Below, one piece after another: positions 33,336 through 44,005 of a DNA stretch of 64,000 nt (position 1 is the first letter of the stretch; every line of letters starts with the position of its first letter). The position numbers were made by a program, and so were the translations under genes. The notes beneath the pieces are model-generated. The model was not told the DNA's origin. It saw only the letters and a list, made by a program, of their open reading frames with translations, and made no database searches. The DNA comes from Mesostigma viride. Lineage: Eukaryota > Streptophyta > Mesostigmatophyceae > Mesostigmatales > Mesostigmataceae. The DNA lies in the NCBI GenBank assembly GCA_009746045.1, contig RPFO01001400.1, positions 124,001 through 188,000 on the forward strand, read 5' to 3'.

Positions 33336-33653
33336 TTGCCCCCTAAATGGGCAGAAATACTGCCGATCCATCGGCTGTAACTTCACAATTTTTCAAACCA
33401 GATGCCATCCAACCTAGCCATATATCCAATGGCTGTCCTTGGGGGCCAAGCATGTCCATGAGTTGCCCTTCGGGTTGATACATCACAACCATACATATAT
33501 TATAAAAATATTATTACTTACAGCAGAGTGAAATTAATCATGCACTCAAACCAAAGCAAACGCCCAGCTATATAAACCTATGTACAGAGCCATGTCAAAG
33601 CTCTATACTACAGTACGATAAGACCAATGGAAACTCCTAACGCCGGGAGGAAC

Positions 33654-34370
33654 CTAATAATAGCCCTGCTGCACCGCAAAATCAGCCCGCGTACGGCGGA
33701 GCATGATGTCAGCCATGGCCCGAGTCAGCGCCACCGACAGGCGCTGACGCCAATATGACGTCCAGGTCCGCGCCGACCATGGGGCCCACTGGCCCTCCAG
33801 GTCCAGCCGGTCCTCCCGGAGCCGGCAACACTCCTTGAAGAAGGCGGAGGTCAGGGGCCCCATGGCCCCAAACTCCTCCAGGACAAAGGGCACCACACGA
33901 TGGTGCCCGACGTCGCCGTAGGCCAGGAGCTTGGCCCGCTCCGCCCGGTCCGCCGTGTAACCTGCCGTGAGGGAGGCCCCAGCCACGTGGCTAAGAGCCA
34001 AGGGCGGCGCCACCGAAACGTCAATAAGCAGATGCCGGCCACCCCCCTCAAAGTCCAGCACCACGATGTCAGGCCGGTGGTTGGGGGAATATAAGGCAGC
34101 GCCATCCGCATCCTCGGACCGGATGTTCGCGTGGGGGAAAACCGACCGAACCATGGCGAGCACTACCGACGTCAGGAGGACAGTGTGCAAATACAAATAC
34201 CAATTCTGATTCTGTTGGCCCCCTATGCATGCAGGCAAGGTAGTGAGTCCTCGTGGGATCCAGCGGCTGCCCACAGCTACCACAAGGCCGCCCAGCCGGA
34301 ACAAGAGGCTGCGGGGCAAATAGCTGGTGCTGGAGCGCCACCGAGTAGTGGCTGGGAGCTAATACACTGA
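33654..34370 (-). pseudogene. REL-type LINE ORF2, C-terminal fragment, copy 1
   Basis: The minus-strand frame encodes a CCHC finger (CGSCGQPLDPTRTHYLAC) followed by RPDIVVLDF and HLLIDVSV. The PD...D pattern fits the restriction-like endonuclease domain at the C-terminus of R2/NeSL-type LINEs. The C-terminal helix region (SAFFKECCRLREDRLDLEG) and stop at 33654 are present. RT is absent because the copy is 5'-truncated. It is nearly identical to 61800-62398, with a small frame difference near 34200-34230. The AT-rich stretch 33345-33650 is its 3' untranslated region. Confidence 0.65.
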
Positions 34371-34667
34371 TATATGCAGGGTAGGCCATGTATAACTACC
34401 GTCAAAGTCAGGGGGGTCACTGAGACGCGCGTTTTCATTTTTGGTAGAATGTGCATTTTGAATTATGTTATAAGAGCTAGGCACCTACCACTTCAGGGAT
34501 GATAACAATTAGTTGCTGAACAGTTTGAGCCATTGGGGTCATCATTTGGGTGGGTATACCAGCAGTTACACCCAGTACAGCCCATAGGCCGGGGTGCCGT
34601 AACTTGGTAAAAAGCAACCAAGGGGGTAGGGGTGGGCATACTACCTACTAATAATAAGGCCACCAAC
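34371..34667. other. Spacer inside the TTAA insertion; nothing recognised
   Basis: This is about 300 bp between the REL-type and APE-type LINE fragments, with no open frame, repeat or motif that I can assign. Confidence 0.4.
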
Positions 34668-35800
34668 CATGTCATGCGCCGGGCACGTGCGCGCTTTACT
34701 GCTCTTAAGGGGTTCGAGCCAGGCTTGGACATCCTTAACGTGAAAGAGCACGGCGGGGTTAGACCTGGTTACCGCCTTGCCGACCGGATTTATGCGGATG
34801 ATACCACCCTCATCGAGAGCCCCGAGCACATTCAGACCTGGCTGGACTGCCTGGGCCTGGAGGCGCGGGCGGTGGGGCTGGAGATTAGTGTCAAAACTGA
34901 GGCGATGGTGATAGGGGCATCCAGTAAACCACCGCTGCCGCGCCTGCTCGACGGGACGGAGGTCCCGTTCCGCGACCGCTTCAAGCTGTTGGGGAGCTGG
35001 CTTCCTGACACCGCCGACGATGTGGACACCCGCATCGGCCTTGCCTGGGCCAAGCTCCGTTCGCTCACACCTTACTGGCGCTCGAAGGGCCTGGACGGGC
35101 ACCGCAAGCGCATGCTCTTCAAGGTCCTCGTCCTCACGGTGCTCACGTATGGCGCCGAGGCGTGGACCCTCCCACCCAAACTGGCAGCTCGGCTCGACGG
35201 CACAGTTTACAGGATGCTCCGGCAGGTCCTTAACGTAGGGTTTTCCGAGCGTCCGTCATCAGAGTCTTTGTATCATGGCATGCCTCGTGTTTCGGACGAG
35301 ATTAGGCAGCGTAGGATAGCATTTGTAGGACACCTTGCCCGCACCAGCCAGGTCGACACCACCCTTGGTCTGGCCGGCCCCCAGCGGCTTGGCCAGCCAG
35401 GGCGGCACATTCTGACCTGGCCTGGCCCCGCGGACATTCCCAAAAGGGTAGGGAAACCTGTCACCAACTACGTTCAGATGTTGCTGGACGACCTAGTGGT
35501 CCCAGCTAGCCCAGTTTGAGCACCGCATCCACTCTCTCTCCCGTCTTTGGTCTGCCATGCAGGACAAGACGCGGTGGAAGAAGATTGTCAAGGCGCACAC
35601 GCCCGACCCTGTGGGCAAGCCCCCTCCCCCCAAACGGAGGAGGCGTTTTGATGAGTAGTGTAGTTAGGATTTTCTAGATAGAGTTCGGATAGTTCGATCA
35701 CGCGGCTTCCTCCACCCCATCCATCATGAAATATGTGCTACATGACCTCCCCACGGAGGCATGTTATAATTTAATTTAATTTTTTAGCCATGTCATACAA
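34668..35800 (+). pseudogene. APE-type LINE, 5'-truncated copy (RT motif C to 3' end)
   Basis: This corresponds to 57160-58224 plus 60368-60440 of the larger copy. It has the RT active site IYADDTTLI, KLLGSWLPDTADDVDTRI, LTYGAEAWTL, RRIAFVGHLAR and the C-terminal VGKPPPPKRR ending at TAG 35656-35658. One frameshift lies near 35510. The 3' UTR ends with the hairpin CCTCC-CCAC-GGAGG (35746-35759) and an AATTTAATTT tail. Unlike the 57.6-kb copy, it has no in-frame TAG after HRK, so it preserves a better reading of this region. Confidence 0.85.
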
Positions 35801-36140
35801 TACATTTCCCTTCCACAATGATGGGGAAACATAACTGCATCATCACACTGCCCTTACATGGCACCTAATAATGTGCAGGTGCCACCTTGTCCATGCACGT
35901 GGGTAACGTGGTACGGATACTCCTACGCAAGGCATGCATTCTAGGAGGCAGCCACCAACAAACTAGTGATGTTAAGCCTATTTCAGCTTGCCCTATAGCA
36001 AGGATAAACTAGACCTAAGCTGCTATAGCTTGCCAGGTGATGGCCAGCACACCTGGTGGCACATGCTGACAATGGGAAGCTTCTACTCACCGGTTACATG
36101 CTTGATGATGCCACAGAGACCAGCCAACTGCCTCACACTC

Positions 36141-37069
36141 ATGCAATATGTGAGTGGGAAATGTATAACAAACACATATGGAGGTATTCAAACCCATACA
36201 CTATACAGCCTCTAAAACTTATCACCATCACACTATGGCAGGTCAACTGACTGAGGGAAGCATCTAAGAATGGTGTTTTAGGAAGGGGCCAGGCCATGGT
36301 CAAGAAAGAGCATGAATAAAGAAGAAAGAATGTGCTACATGTACAAGCTAGAAAGTGTACATAAACGTCATACATCGACAAGAAAACGATAACTCAGCTT
36401 TACCTGGCATGGCTGGCATTACCTTGGCCCAGGCGGTGGCCGCAAAATGGCGCATTGCGGCTGCCACACCAAAGTTGTGCAGCATGCATGGTCGCTAGAT
36501 TCGACGATTTCTGGCCACCCTTGCACGTTTACGACTACAAATCATCATAAAAAGTAAAAAGAAGCCGATATATCCTTTAAAATACGCCGGAAAGGTATTG
36601 CTGTCAACGTTTCTATCGTCCGGCCTGATCGCAGTTTTTTCCAGCAAGAACGCTGCCGACACCTATCAAATGGCATTCCCGCGAACCAAAAATTGGCCTG
36701 TATCATCTTTAAGACGTATAAAATCAATTTCCTGAGTTTGGTCAGAAAACTCGAACGAAAACCTAAATGCCATGCGTGGGCGCAAGCCGCCATGGCCAGG
36801 TCGTCGTTTTCCGGAATGCACGTTGTACGTGAAAAAGTACCCTGACCCCTTGTACTTTGACCGGCCAGAACACCTCTATAACTTTGTCAGAAGTATGCAA
36901 CCCCTAGTATCATGCTGTGATGAATATTATAAACTTTCCATATTCTCAGCTAAATATTTCTTTATTCTCAATAGTTTTCGCGGCATTTGGTCCCCCGAGA
37001 AGGGGCCGACGCGTCGGCTGTAACTCATGCAGTTTTAGGCGGAAAATCGGCAGCCAGACCATTTAGGGG
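36141..37069 (+). mobile_element. Dispersed repeat 'R', copy 2
   Basis: This is the counterpart of 23799-24708, with a few indels (extra CACTATA near 36200; TGCATGCATGG near 36480). Here it forms the right-hand part of the TTAA-flanked insertion. The segment immediately to the left (35800-36140) is unique in the window, so the left limit of R in copy 1 is set by the gypsy junction rather than by a true element end. Confidence 0.7.
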
Positions 37070-38392
37070 TTAAGGAACGACAGCTTGTCCGCCATGTACT
37101 TAAAGAAAGGTGAGGAGCACGGGTGCCGGGCCAGCCTTACCCCGCGCACAGGGGAGGCGACGCGCGGGGTAAGGCGAGCAGCCGACATCCACAGCTCACC
37201 AGTAAGTTGCATGGGGGCAAGAATGTCGCGCTAAAAGCCGTGAGAAGCCGTCTTCGATGTCTCATCTGCCGGCTGGTCGAAGTGCTTGACTGATGACATT
37301 GTGGCTGCGCTGGGCGGGTGATCATGCCGGCCTCCTCACGAAGGTCGAGTGCTTGTTCAGTGCTTGAGCTGTGCCGCGATGGTGGAGGTGGTGGAGGTGG
37401 TGTGATGCTTTTAAGCAAGTCCGCCCAGGTGGAGGGAGCATCGCTGGCCGGGCCAGCAGATGCCGGCTGGGCAGCGATGTCCTTCACCGCCTGGGCGGTG
37501 AGGCCTGCGGTGTCATGCAAGCTCTCAAGGGCGGTGGCCGGCGGGCTTGGAGGCGCTTGTTGAGGTCGAGGAGCTGGCCCTTGATGTCGGCAGTGGAGGC
37601 GGAAATGGCAGTGGAGGTGGAGGCGACGGTGGTGGAAAGGTGAGGGAGCTCAGCGGCCAGCGTGCCTCCCATTGCTGCCACATCGGCAGCAAGGGGGGTC
37701 ACGTGCTGCTGGAAGGCTTCCGTAAGGATGGAACGGAGTGTGGGGGCGGAGATGGATGGAGCCCAGATCTCGCCATCAGCGCGCATGAGAAGGGAGTTGA
37801 GAATGTGTGCTGGAGTTTGGGGGCGGGCGCACCCGAGCAGGGCGTCGGGGTTAAACCATTCGCCGTCTGGCCCCCGGTGATGAGGCGGTTGATGCTGTCG
37901 AGATGGATGCACAGGTCGTAAAGCGAGGCGTAGTCCCCGAAGAATAGGCAATGCAGGGCAGTTGCCGGGGACATGTTGGTCCAGTCGTGATCGTCAACCT
38001 TGAAAGGTTGGGGCCGAAAGCGCGGTTCTGTGGGGCGTGAAAACCCTCCTTCTGCTGCTGGGCGACTGCGTTTAGGATCAGGCGATGCCGATGGCGAGGC
38101 CGCAGGAGCTGAGTGCACTACCAACGCTTGAGTAGTGGCCTCGCTGCCTGGCAGGCCGGGCGGAACCCGGACTGCAGCCGGAGCTGCAGGCGAATTGTCT
38201 TGGCTCAGCGCAGCCGCCAGGCTGCGTTGCGTAGTCAAGCGTTTGCTCGTCATAATATTGCGTTTTAGTTTCGGAAAAATATATCAGCGTGTGCCTCTTA
38301 GAAAGACGAAGCGATAGTGATATTCACGGCCGAATTTGGTGCCCAAACGTGAAAGTTATGAGCTCCGCCGTCAGCCATGGCTACCTCGTGGC
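37070..38392 (-). pseudogene. ORF1-element copy 1: 5' UTR and N-terminal/middle part of ORF1 (frameshifted)
   Basis: On the minus strand ORF1 starts at ATG 38253 (MTSKRLTTQRSLAAAL) and includes VDDHDWTNMSPATALHC and SLYDLCIHLDS. It shifts frame near 37880, continues as ADGEIWAPSISAPTLRSIL and shifts again near 37520 (HDTAGLTAQAVKDIAA). The 5' UTR (38254-38392) matches 43118-43262. The protein has the layout of a LINE ORF1: low-complexity N-terminus, helical middle and RRM-like C-terminal half. The C-terminal half continues at 33335 beyond the TTAA insertion. Confidence 0.75.
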
Positions 38393-38519
38393 TCGTGGCC
38401 CATGCATGGCTCTCTGCATAGGCACAGCATAACTAAATAAATAAAGCTAGGCATCATCTGGCGTGTGGCGCGTCATGGGCACACATGTACATTCTGATTT
38501 GGGCACACATGTACATGAC

Positions 38520-39520
38520 TAAATAATTAATTAATTAATTAATTAATTAGACTCGTGCTCCCGTTGGGGAGTCACGGAGCATTAACCCCGATGGATGGAT
38601 GGGTGGATGCAAACAGTCCTACCGGTCTAAGCTATCTACATCAGCTACCTACGACATCTATCTAACAGCATTACTAACTACAACATCTATCTATACAGCA
38701 TTGGCGTGCCTCCCACGGGTTTGCACGCGCGGGCGCTTCCCCACAGGGGGGGGCTCGTTGTCCTCTATGACCTGGGCCCACTTGGCCTTGTCCATCATCT
38801 TCTTCCAAATCACGGAGAGGCCTAGGCCCCCCATGTCCTCTACTAGCTGCTCTTTGAAGGCTGGACTCTACTAGCTGTTCTTTGAAGGATGACTAAATAA
38901 GGCATGAGTCAGCTGGTATAGTGCCTGTAGTAGGCGTGCAAGTCCATTGCGTTGCCATTGCCTTCTTTCTTTTGCTGGATCTTGGGCCTCGGCAACTTGC
39001 GGCGCATTTTTGCTGCCGCGCGGCCTCCCCCGCTCCCTTTTTTCAATGATTTTATTCGCATTCAGAATGCCTCCGTGTTCTTGTGTGCGGCGATCACGCT
39101 GACTGCATTTCCTAGCTGTAGGCCGAGTCATTCCGACAAAAGCCTGCATGCCAAAAAAAATCAGGCGATAAAACTATCTGAACAAAAAAAATCAGGCGAT
39201 AAAACTATCTGTCACCGGTTCCAATAAATCCGATGTATTCGCCCCTAGGATCGGGAAAACGCATCTTAACTATGCGCTGAAATTCGCCAGGCAGCGGCTG
39301 AGCAGTATTTCCTTCCCCGGCCCACCCCAGCTTGTCCGCAAAATTGCGAGAAGCGGTGTGACGCAACATTGCCATGTAGTTGGGTCCGGGTCGAGGGGGG
39401 GTGTATTTCTTGTTGGCTGGCCGTCATCGTCTCAAGCTTCTCCCGCCTGAGTAAATCATCAAGATCATAGCCGGCATACTGCGTCCAGGCCGCGCGCGGC
39501 TGGGTCGCCACCCGTGGACT
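38520..39520 (-). pseudogene. 'V' element: degraded ORF with AT-hook, 3' UTR, hairpin and ATTA tail
   Basis: Minus-strand coding-like pieces: 39215-39420 (RHTASRNFADKLGWAGEG, ending at a stop near 39211), 38871-39149 with an AT-hook (KRERGRPRGSKN), and 38691-38868 (QLVEDMGGLGLSVIWKKMMD to VGKRPRV, stop TAG 38691). The last two join across a frameshift near 38872. After the stop come the CAAACAGTCCTACCGGTCTA block, four ATGG units, the stem-loop CTCCC-GTTG-GGGAG (38558-38571) and an ATTA tail (38524-38550). The C-terminal VGKRPR pattern weakly recalls VGKPPPPKRR of the APE-type LINE. Two small tandem duplications are present (29 bp near 39157-39210, about 27 bp near 38840-38885). Confidence 0.5.
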
Positions 39521-39639
39521 TTTCGTGATAGACTCGGCATGAACATGTGCTACACTAGAGGCGACGGGCTCACGCGCGCGGGCAGCCTCCTGGTTTGTCT
39601 GTAATATGGAGGCAGATGGTACGCAAGGATAGATGGCAA

Positions 39640-39843
39640 GTAGTGATGAAGGAGACCACCCCCAAGTCTGTGGGGGCTCCGCGTGTGACCGCTTATGGCA
39701 TTCATAGCGATTCGGGCCGCAGTGCCCACACCCCTGTAACTAGGACCTAGATAGCTTACACCATCGATTCCATCCCATGTTCCCCTCCCACTGAGGACTT
39801 TTGCTCACGTGCTCAGTCACGTGTCTATTAATTAATTAACTAA
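39640..39843 (+). mobile_element. 'U' repeat with ATTA tail, plus orientation
   Basis: This matches the reverse of 54785-54995, including the CCCACAGACTTGGGGG hairpin-like block, the CCTCCCACTGAGG stem-loop and CACGTG...TCACGTG. It ends in ATTAATTAATTAAC, where it meets the tail of the ORF1 element tail-to-tail. Confidence 0.7.
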
Positions 39844-40300
39844 TTAATTGGAAACATAACTCCATTGGGAGTACATGTAGCACATATCCCTGAGAAGGGG
39901 CATATGGCTTTTAGTACATTCTGGGCTACTTCCTGCAAGGGTGGGAATGTAAGCTACCCGTGCTCTAGGTGCACCAGGGCACCTGCACCCTCATGAACTT
40001 CACACTATGCCCAGCTTAGGGGGAGTATGTCATGTGGGGGAAGATCATCATGGCTATACAAGAGCTAGGGCATGGCTTCTCGACAGAGAGCATGTCTCTG
40101 CATGGCATAGCATGGCTAAATTCTTAATGCGACATCCATGGGGTCCCATTATATATAGGCAGGGCGTGGCTAAATTATGAAGGCATCATCCATGGGGGCC
40201 ATTATGGGTGCACATGCGCGTGGGCCACATGCTAGGCTAAGCCTGACTAATCTACACTACTGGTATGGATTCCCTAGTCTGAGGTGGCAGGAGGGGGCTG
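39844..40300 (-). mobile_element. 3' region (T and S modules) of ORF1-element copy 2
   Basis: Downstream of the ORF1 stop on the minus strand come S (40275-40055) and T (40050-39859). They end in the stem-loop ACTCC-CAAT-GGAGT (39872-39859 on the minus strand), TTATGTT, and an ATTA tail. No RT or endonuclease sequence lies between ORF1 and this 3' end. Confidence 0.75.
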
Positions 40301-43117
40301 TCAGGGCTTGTGGTCAACGTGGATGACCGCCCCCCTCCAGTATACCGGCTTCCCCCTCCTTGCGCTCTGCCGGAGCTGAAGGTAGGTCGGCCATAGCTCG
40401 CGTCGCCGCTGTTGCTGGGCCAGGGTCAAGTCGTCGTCCAGCGTGAAGCGAGTCCTCGAGAGCTTCTTGCGGCATTTAAGGAACGCCAGTTTGTCCGCCA
40501 TGTACTTAAAGGTGAGGAGCACGGGTGCCGGGCCAGCCTTACCCCGCGCGCGGGGGAGGCGGACAGCCGACATGTCCAGCTCACCAGTGAGTAGCATGGG
40601 GGCAACAATGTCGCGCTTAAATGCCTCAGGAAGGCTCGTGGAGCCGGTCTCACCTGCCGGCTGGTCGAAGTGCTTGACGATGACATTGTGGCTGCGCCGG
40701 GCGATGTCGGCTTCCTCGCGATTGTCGAGGGCTTGTTGCTTGAGTTGTGCTGAGATGGTGGAGGTGGTGGAGGTGGTGTGCTGCTTAAGCAAGTCCGCCC
40801 AGGTGGAGGGAGCATCGCCGGCCGGGCCAGCAGGCGCCGGCTTGGCGGCGATGTCCTTCACCGCCTGGGCGGTGAGGCCGGCGGTGTCATGCAAGCTCTC
40901 AAGGGCAGTGGCGGTGGCTTGAAGGCGTTGGTCGAGGTCGAGGAGCTGGGCTTTGATGTCGGCAGTGGAGGCGAAAATGGCAGTGGAGGTGGCGGTGAGG
41001 TGAGGAAGTTCAGCAGCCAGCGGGCCACCCATTGCTGCGACGTCAGCAGCAAGGGGGGTCACGTGCTGCTGAAAGGCTTCCATGAGGATGGAACGGAGGG
41101 TGGGGGCGGAGATGGATGGAGCCCAGATCTCGCCGTCAGAGCGCTGGAGAAGGGAGTTGAGGATGGTATGCTGGAGGACGGGGCGGGGGGAGCCGAAAAC
41201 CATGCTGACGTTGTGCCAGAGACGGCCGTCGGGGACGAGGAGGCGTCCGGTGGCGTGGAGATGGATGCACAGGTCGTAAAGCGAGGCGTAGTCCCCGTAG
41301 AAGATGCAGTCCAGAGCATCGGTCGGAGACATCAAAGAGACAACCAGCGCAGGCCAGAAATCGGGAGAATCCGGACCATGGTAGCTCGAGCCTGCCGTTA
41401 TCTTTTCCGCGTTTTCGAGTCGTTCAGGATGATGAAGATGAATGGTGATGGAAATGTGTATCCTTGTGCATTGAAATTATGGCTGGCTTACGTGTGGAGC
41501 GACTAGATGACCTAGACGGTGGGGCCGGAAACAGCATGCTTGATCAGGGCGTGTGTTTCGAGCCTAACTGGCCGGGAGTGTCTAGTGGTGAGCACCATTG
41601 CTGCGATCGCTCTCCCACCATTTACGAGGAAATACCCGCAAATGGAAAACCACTGAAAAGGTCTAGCTAGTCAGTCATCACGTTAGCCATGCCATGATTC
41701 CAAACGTCCAAGAACTGCACACGGTGCAAAGGCAAAAAGCCGGAGGACAGCACTTTCAAATGTGCGGCGGGAACCAAAAGCCCGCGGATGCCAGAAAACA
41801 TCGTGTTGCGGCAGCGACGCGACGATGTGGACAACGAATCCAGTGCCATTGAAGCTCGGAACGGCCGCAAAGGAGATCTGGCATCACAGGGTTCAGATGT
41901 GCGGAGATACTATGCGATCCAGCCGGTCCACGACCTGTTTGTAGAGCTTGTGCCAAGGGGCAGCACCGAACAGATGTGGGTGACGTTGCAAAAAACATCG
42001 GACTTGACGGAGCATAATGGCTCGGTCATAGTCTTTGACCAATAAACGCTGCAAGAGTTCGACAAGAGTCGTGATGAAATCAACACGATAAGAACAAAGA
42101 CGGGAAAAACGATGTAACTGAGAAAGAACAACACCATATTTTGCTGTGTGGGAAAGGAGACTGTGAATATCGGGGTAACGAATAAAAGGAATTTGCTGGT
42201 ATTTAGGATCCTTGCGCTTATCATAGACAGCCGTACGCCAGCCCTTCTTGTTATGGGTAATGTTAAGATCGAGGTAATTGCAATGACTATCCTCCAACGT
42301 GAGCTTTAATGTGAGGGACGCTTGCGGGTAGATGCCAGGCAGACCAGCGGTGATATATAAATGGGTTGCGAAATCAGGGTTGTCGAAAGCGATGACATCA
42401 TCAATGTATCGACATGTATGGATAAAACGCCTGATGAGAACATCATCGTTTGAGGCAATGAGATTCTCCATGAATGCAAGCTCATAAGTGTATAGATAGA
42501 GGTTTTCAAGGAGCCCGGCACAGTTAGTGCCCATAGGGATGCCGATAGCTTGTTGGTATACATTGCCCGCAAAACAGATGAAGGTGTTATCAACAAGATA
42601 AGAGATCCAATGAACAAGGTCAGCCTTCGTGATAATATAATTATAACCATCCCGCACGATAGCACCTGCCGCGATCCCTGAGAGCCACGTTGCCGTGGGC
42701 TTGGTCTGAGAAACACGCACGTGCAGGTGGTTGCGCCCGTGAGGCCTACGTGCATACAGACGAGTAAGGAGGCTATCTAAACGAGCTTTCAAATCGTGCA
42801 AATCTAGTGTGGTATATAGAGTGGTGAGGAGACATGTTGGTCCAGTCGTGATCATCGACCTGGAAAGGTGTGAACCGAAAGCGCGGTTCCGAGGGGCGTG
42901 AAGACCCTCCTGTTTTGTCGGCTGAGCGGGCGCGTTTAGGGTCAGGCGATGCCGATGGCGAGGCATTGAGGCCGGGAGGTTTCTAGGCGACCACCAGTGC
43001 ACGACTAGTGTCACCGCTGCATGCCGGATCTGGCGAAGCGGCAGCCTCAGCTGCCGCATTGTCAAAGGCGAGCGCATCCGCCAAACTGCGTTGCGTCGAC
43101 GGGCGTTTGCTCGTCAT
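40301..43117 (-). pseudogene. ORF1 of a LINE-type element, split by a Penelope-like insertion
   Basis: ORF1 starts at ATG 43117 (MTSKRPSTQRSLADAL). It has one in-frame TAG near 42987, runs to 42836 (VDDHDWTNMS), is interrupted, and resumes in the same frame at 41332 through to the stop at 40301. The second part (343 codons) is open and contains DYASLYDLCIHL, a long helical region (ADIKAQLLDLDQRLQATATAL), then NVIVKHFDQP and LLTFKYMADKLAFLKCRKKL. It continues with LDDDLTLAQQQRRREL and GKPVYWRGAVIHV. That ending matches the RRM/C-terminal-domain pattern of L1-type ORF1 RNA-binding proteins. No ORF2 follows. Confidence 0.75.
41333..42827 (-). mobile_element. Penelope-like element, 5'-truncated, with 8-bp target-site duplication
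   Basis: The insertion is bounded by GGAGACAT at 41325-41332 and 42828-42835. Removing it restores ORF1 exactly as seen at 37968. On the minus strand it opens with TTLYTTLDLHDLK, the segment just after the catalytic Asp of RT motif A in Penelope-like RTs, so truncation hit the active site. GIPMGTNCA (motif B) and RYIDDVIAF (motif C) follow, then a long thumb region and a stop at 41893. Its 3' 400 bp are non-coding and end at 41335 with a sequence also found at 10251-10450. No GIY-YIG endonuclease is visible. Confidence 0.82.
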
Positions 43118-43290
43118 ATATTGCGTTTTAGATTCGGAAAATTATACCAGCATGTGCGTCCTAGAAAGACGAAGCGATAGTGATATTCACGGCTAAATTT
43201 GGTGCTCAAACGTGAAAGTTATGAGCTCCGCCGTCAGCCATGGCTACCTCGTGGCTCGTGGCTCGTGGCTATATATTAATTAATTAATTA
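43118..43290 (-). mobile_element. 5' UTR of ORF1-element copy 2, abutting an ATTA tail
   Basis: 43118-43262 matches 38254-38392 and contains the conserved stretch AAAGTTATGAGCTCCGCC. Beyond it an ATTAATTAATTAATTA run (43269-43290) marks either the insertion site or the tail of a neighbouring element. Confidence 0.65.
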
Positions 43291-44005
43291 ATACTGCGTC
43301 CATTTGGCCAAGCTCACAGGAGCACCATACGTTTATTTTCGAGCCTGCGCTCAGCTCGCGTGACCGCCAACACCCTTGCGTGCACTCGGACATCACGCAC
43401 CCACCACTTTTCACTTGACGGCGGCACCCGCGACTTTTTGCACCAAGAAAATTCGGCCGGGAACGTCCCCTTAATTAATCTCGGGCCCCGCCCTCTGGAC
43501 TTGAATTGACATCAAAGTTTCGCAGTTGGGCTGGACTTGAATTGACATCAAAGTTTCGCAGTTGGGCTCGAGACAAGTATAAAACTGGCTTAATTAATTC
43601 TTTAAAACTTGGCTTAATTAATTAATTAATGGCCTTCCAGTTCACAGGAAACATGAAACTACCTTTGCTGTCTCACGCTACCGTACATTCCACCAAACCC
43701 TCGGATAACCACCCTCGGATAAAGCCATAATTGACAATAAAAAATACAAGCAGCATTTGTTCCAAAAATATCAGTGCCATAAACCGAAGCTAGTCCTGAC
43801 TTGAAACATGCAAAAAATGTACGAGCCCCAGCACCTGCTGCAACATCAATATTCAATCGCCAATCCACATGTACAGAACCAGACCTATTTTGGCAACCCC
43901 GGGCAGCAAAAAAAAAGACGGCAGCATCACGGTGCCATCAACTCATAGGTCAGGAGAAGGCCATTCACCCCTCCATGGCCATGTACCCCTCTCCCACAAG
44001 GCCAT
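43291..44005. other. PEPCK 3' flank and spacer
   Basis: This includes a 36-bp tandem duplication (CTGGACTTGAATTGACATCA units, about 43497-43568), two more TTAATTAA runs (43592-43600, 43613-43630) and the PEPCK 3' UTR, read leftward from 44005. The exact polyadenylation site is not obvious. No other gene is seen. Confidence 0.5.

Larger units (their letters stand above)
33336..37069. mobile_element. 3.7-kb TTAA-flanked insertion with short similar ends, inside an ORF1 element
   Basis: Left flank GGCATTTAA (TTAA 33332-33335) and right flank TTAAGGAACG (TTAA 37070-37073) together rebuild the continuous ORF1 sequence GCATTTAAGGAACG seen uninterrupted at about 40476. The ends are inverted and similar: CCCCCTAAATGG...CTGCCGAT on the left (three bases TTG in from TTAA) and CCCCTAAATGG...CTGCCGAT on the right. 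TTAA duplication and CCCT-type ends are the hallmarks of piggyBac-like transposons. No transposase is visible. The cargo is LINE debris plus repeat R, so it is a non-autonomous or composite element. Confidence 0.6.
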
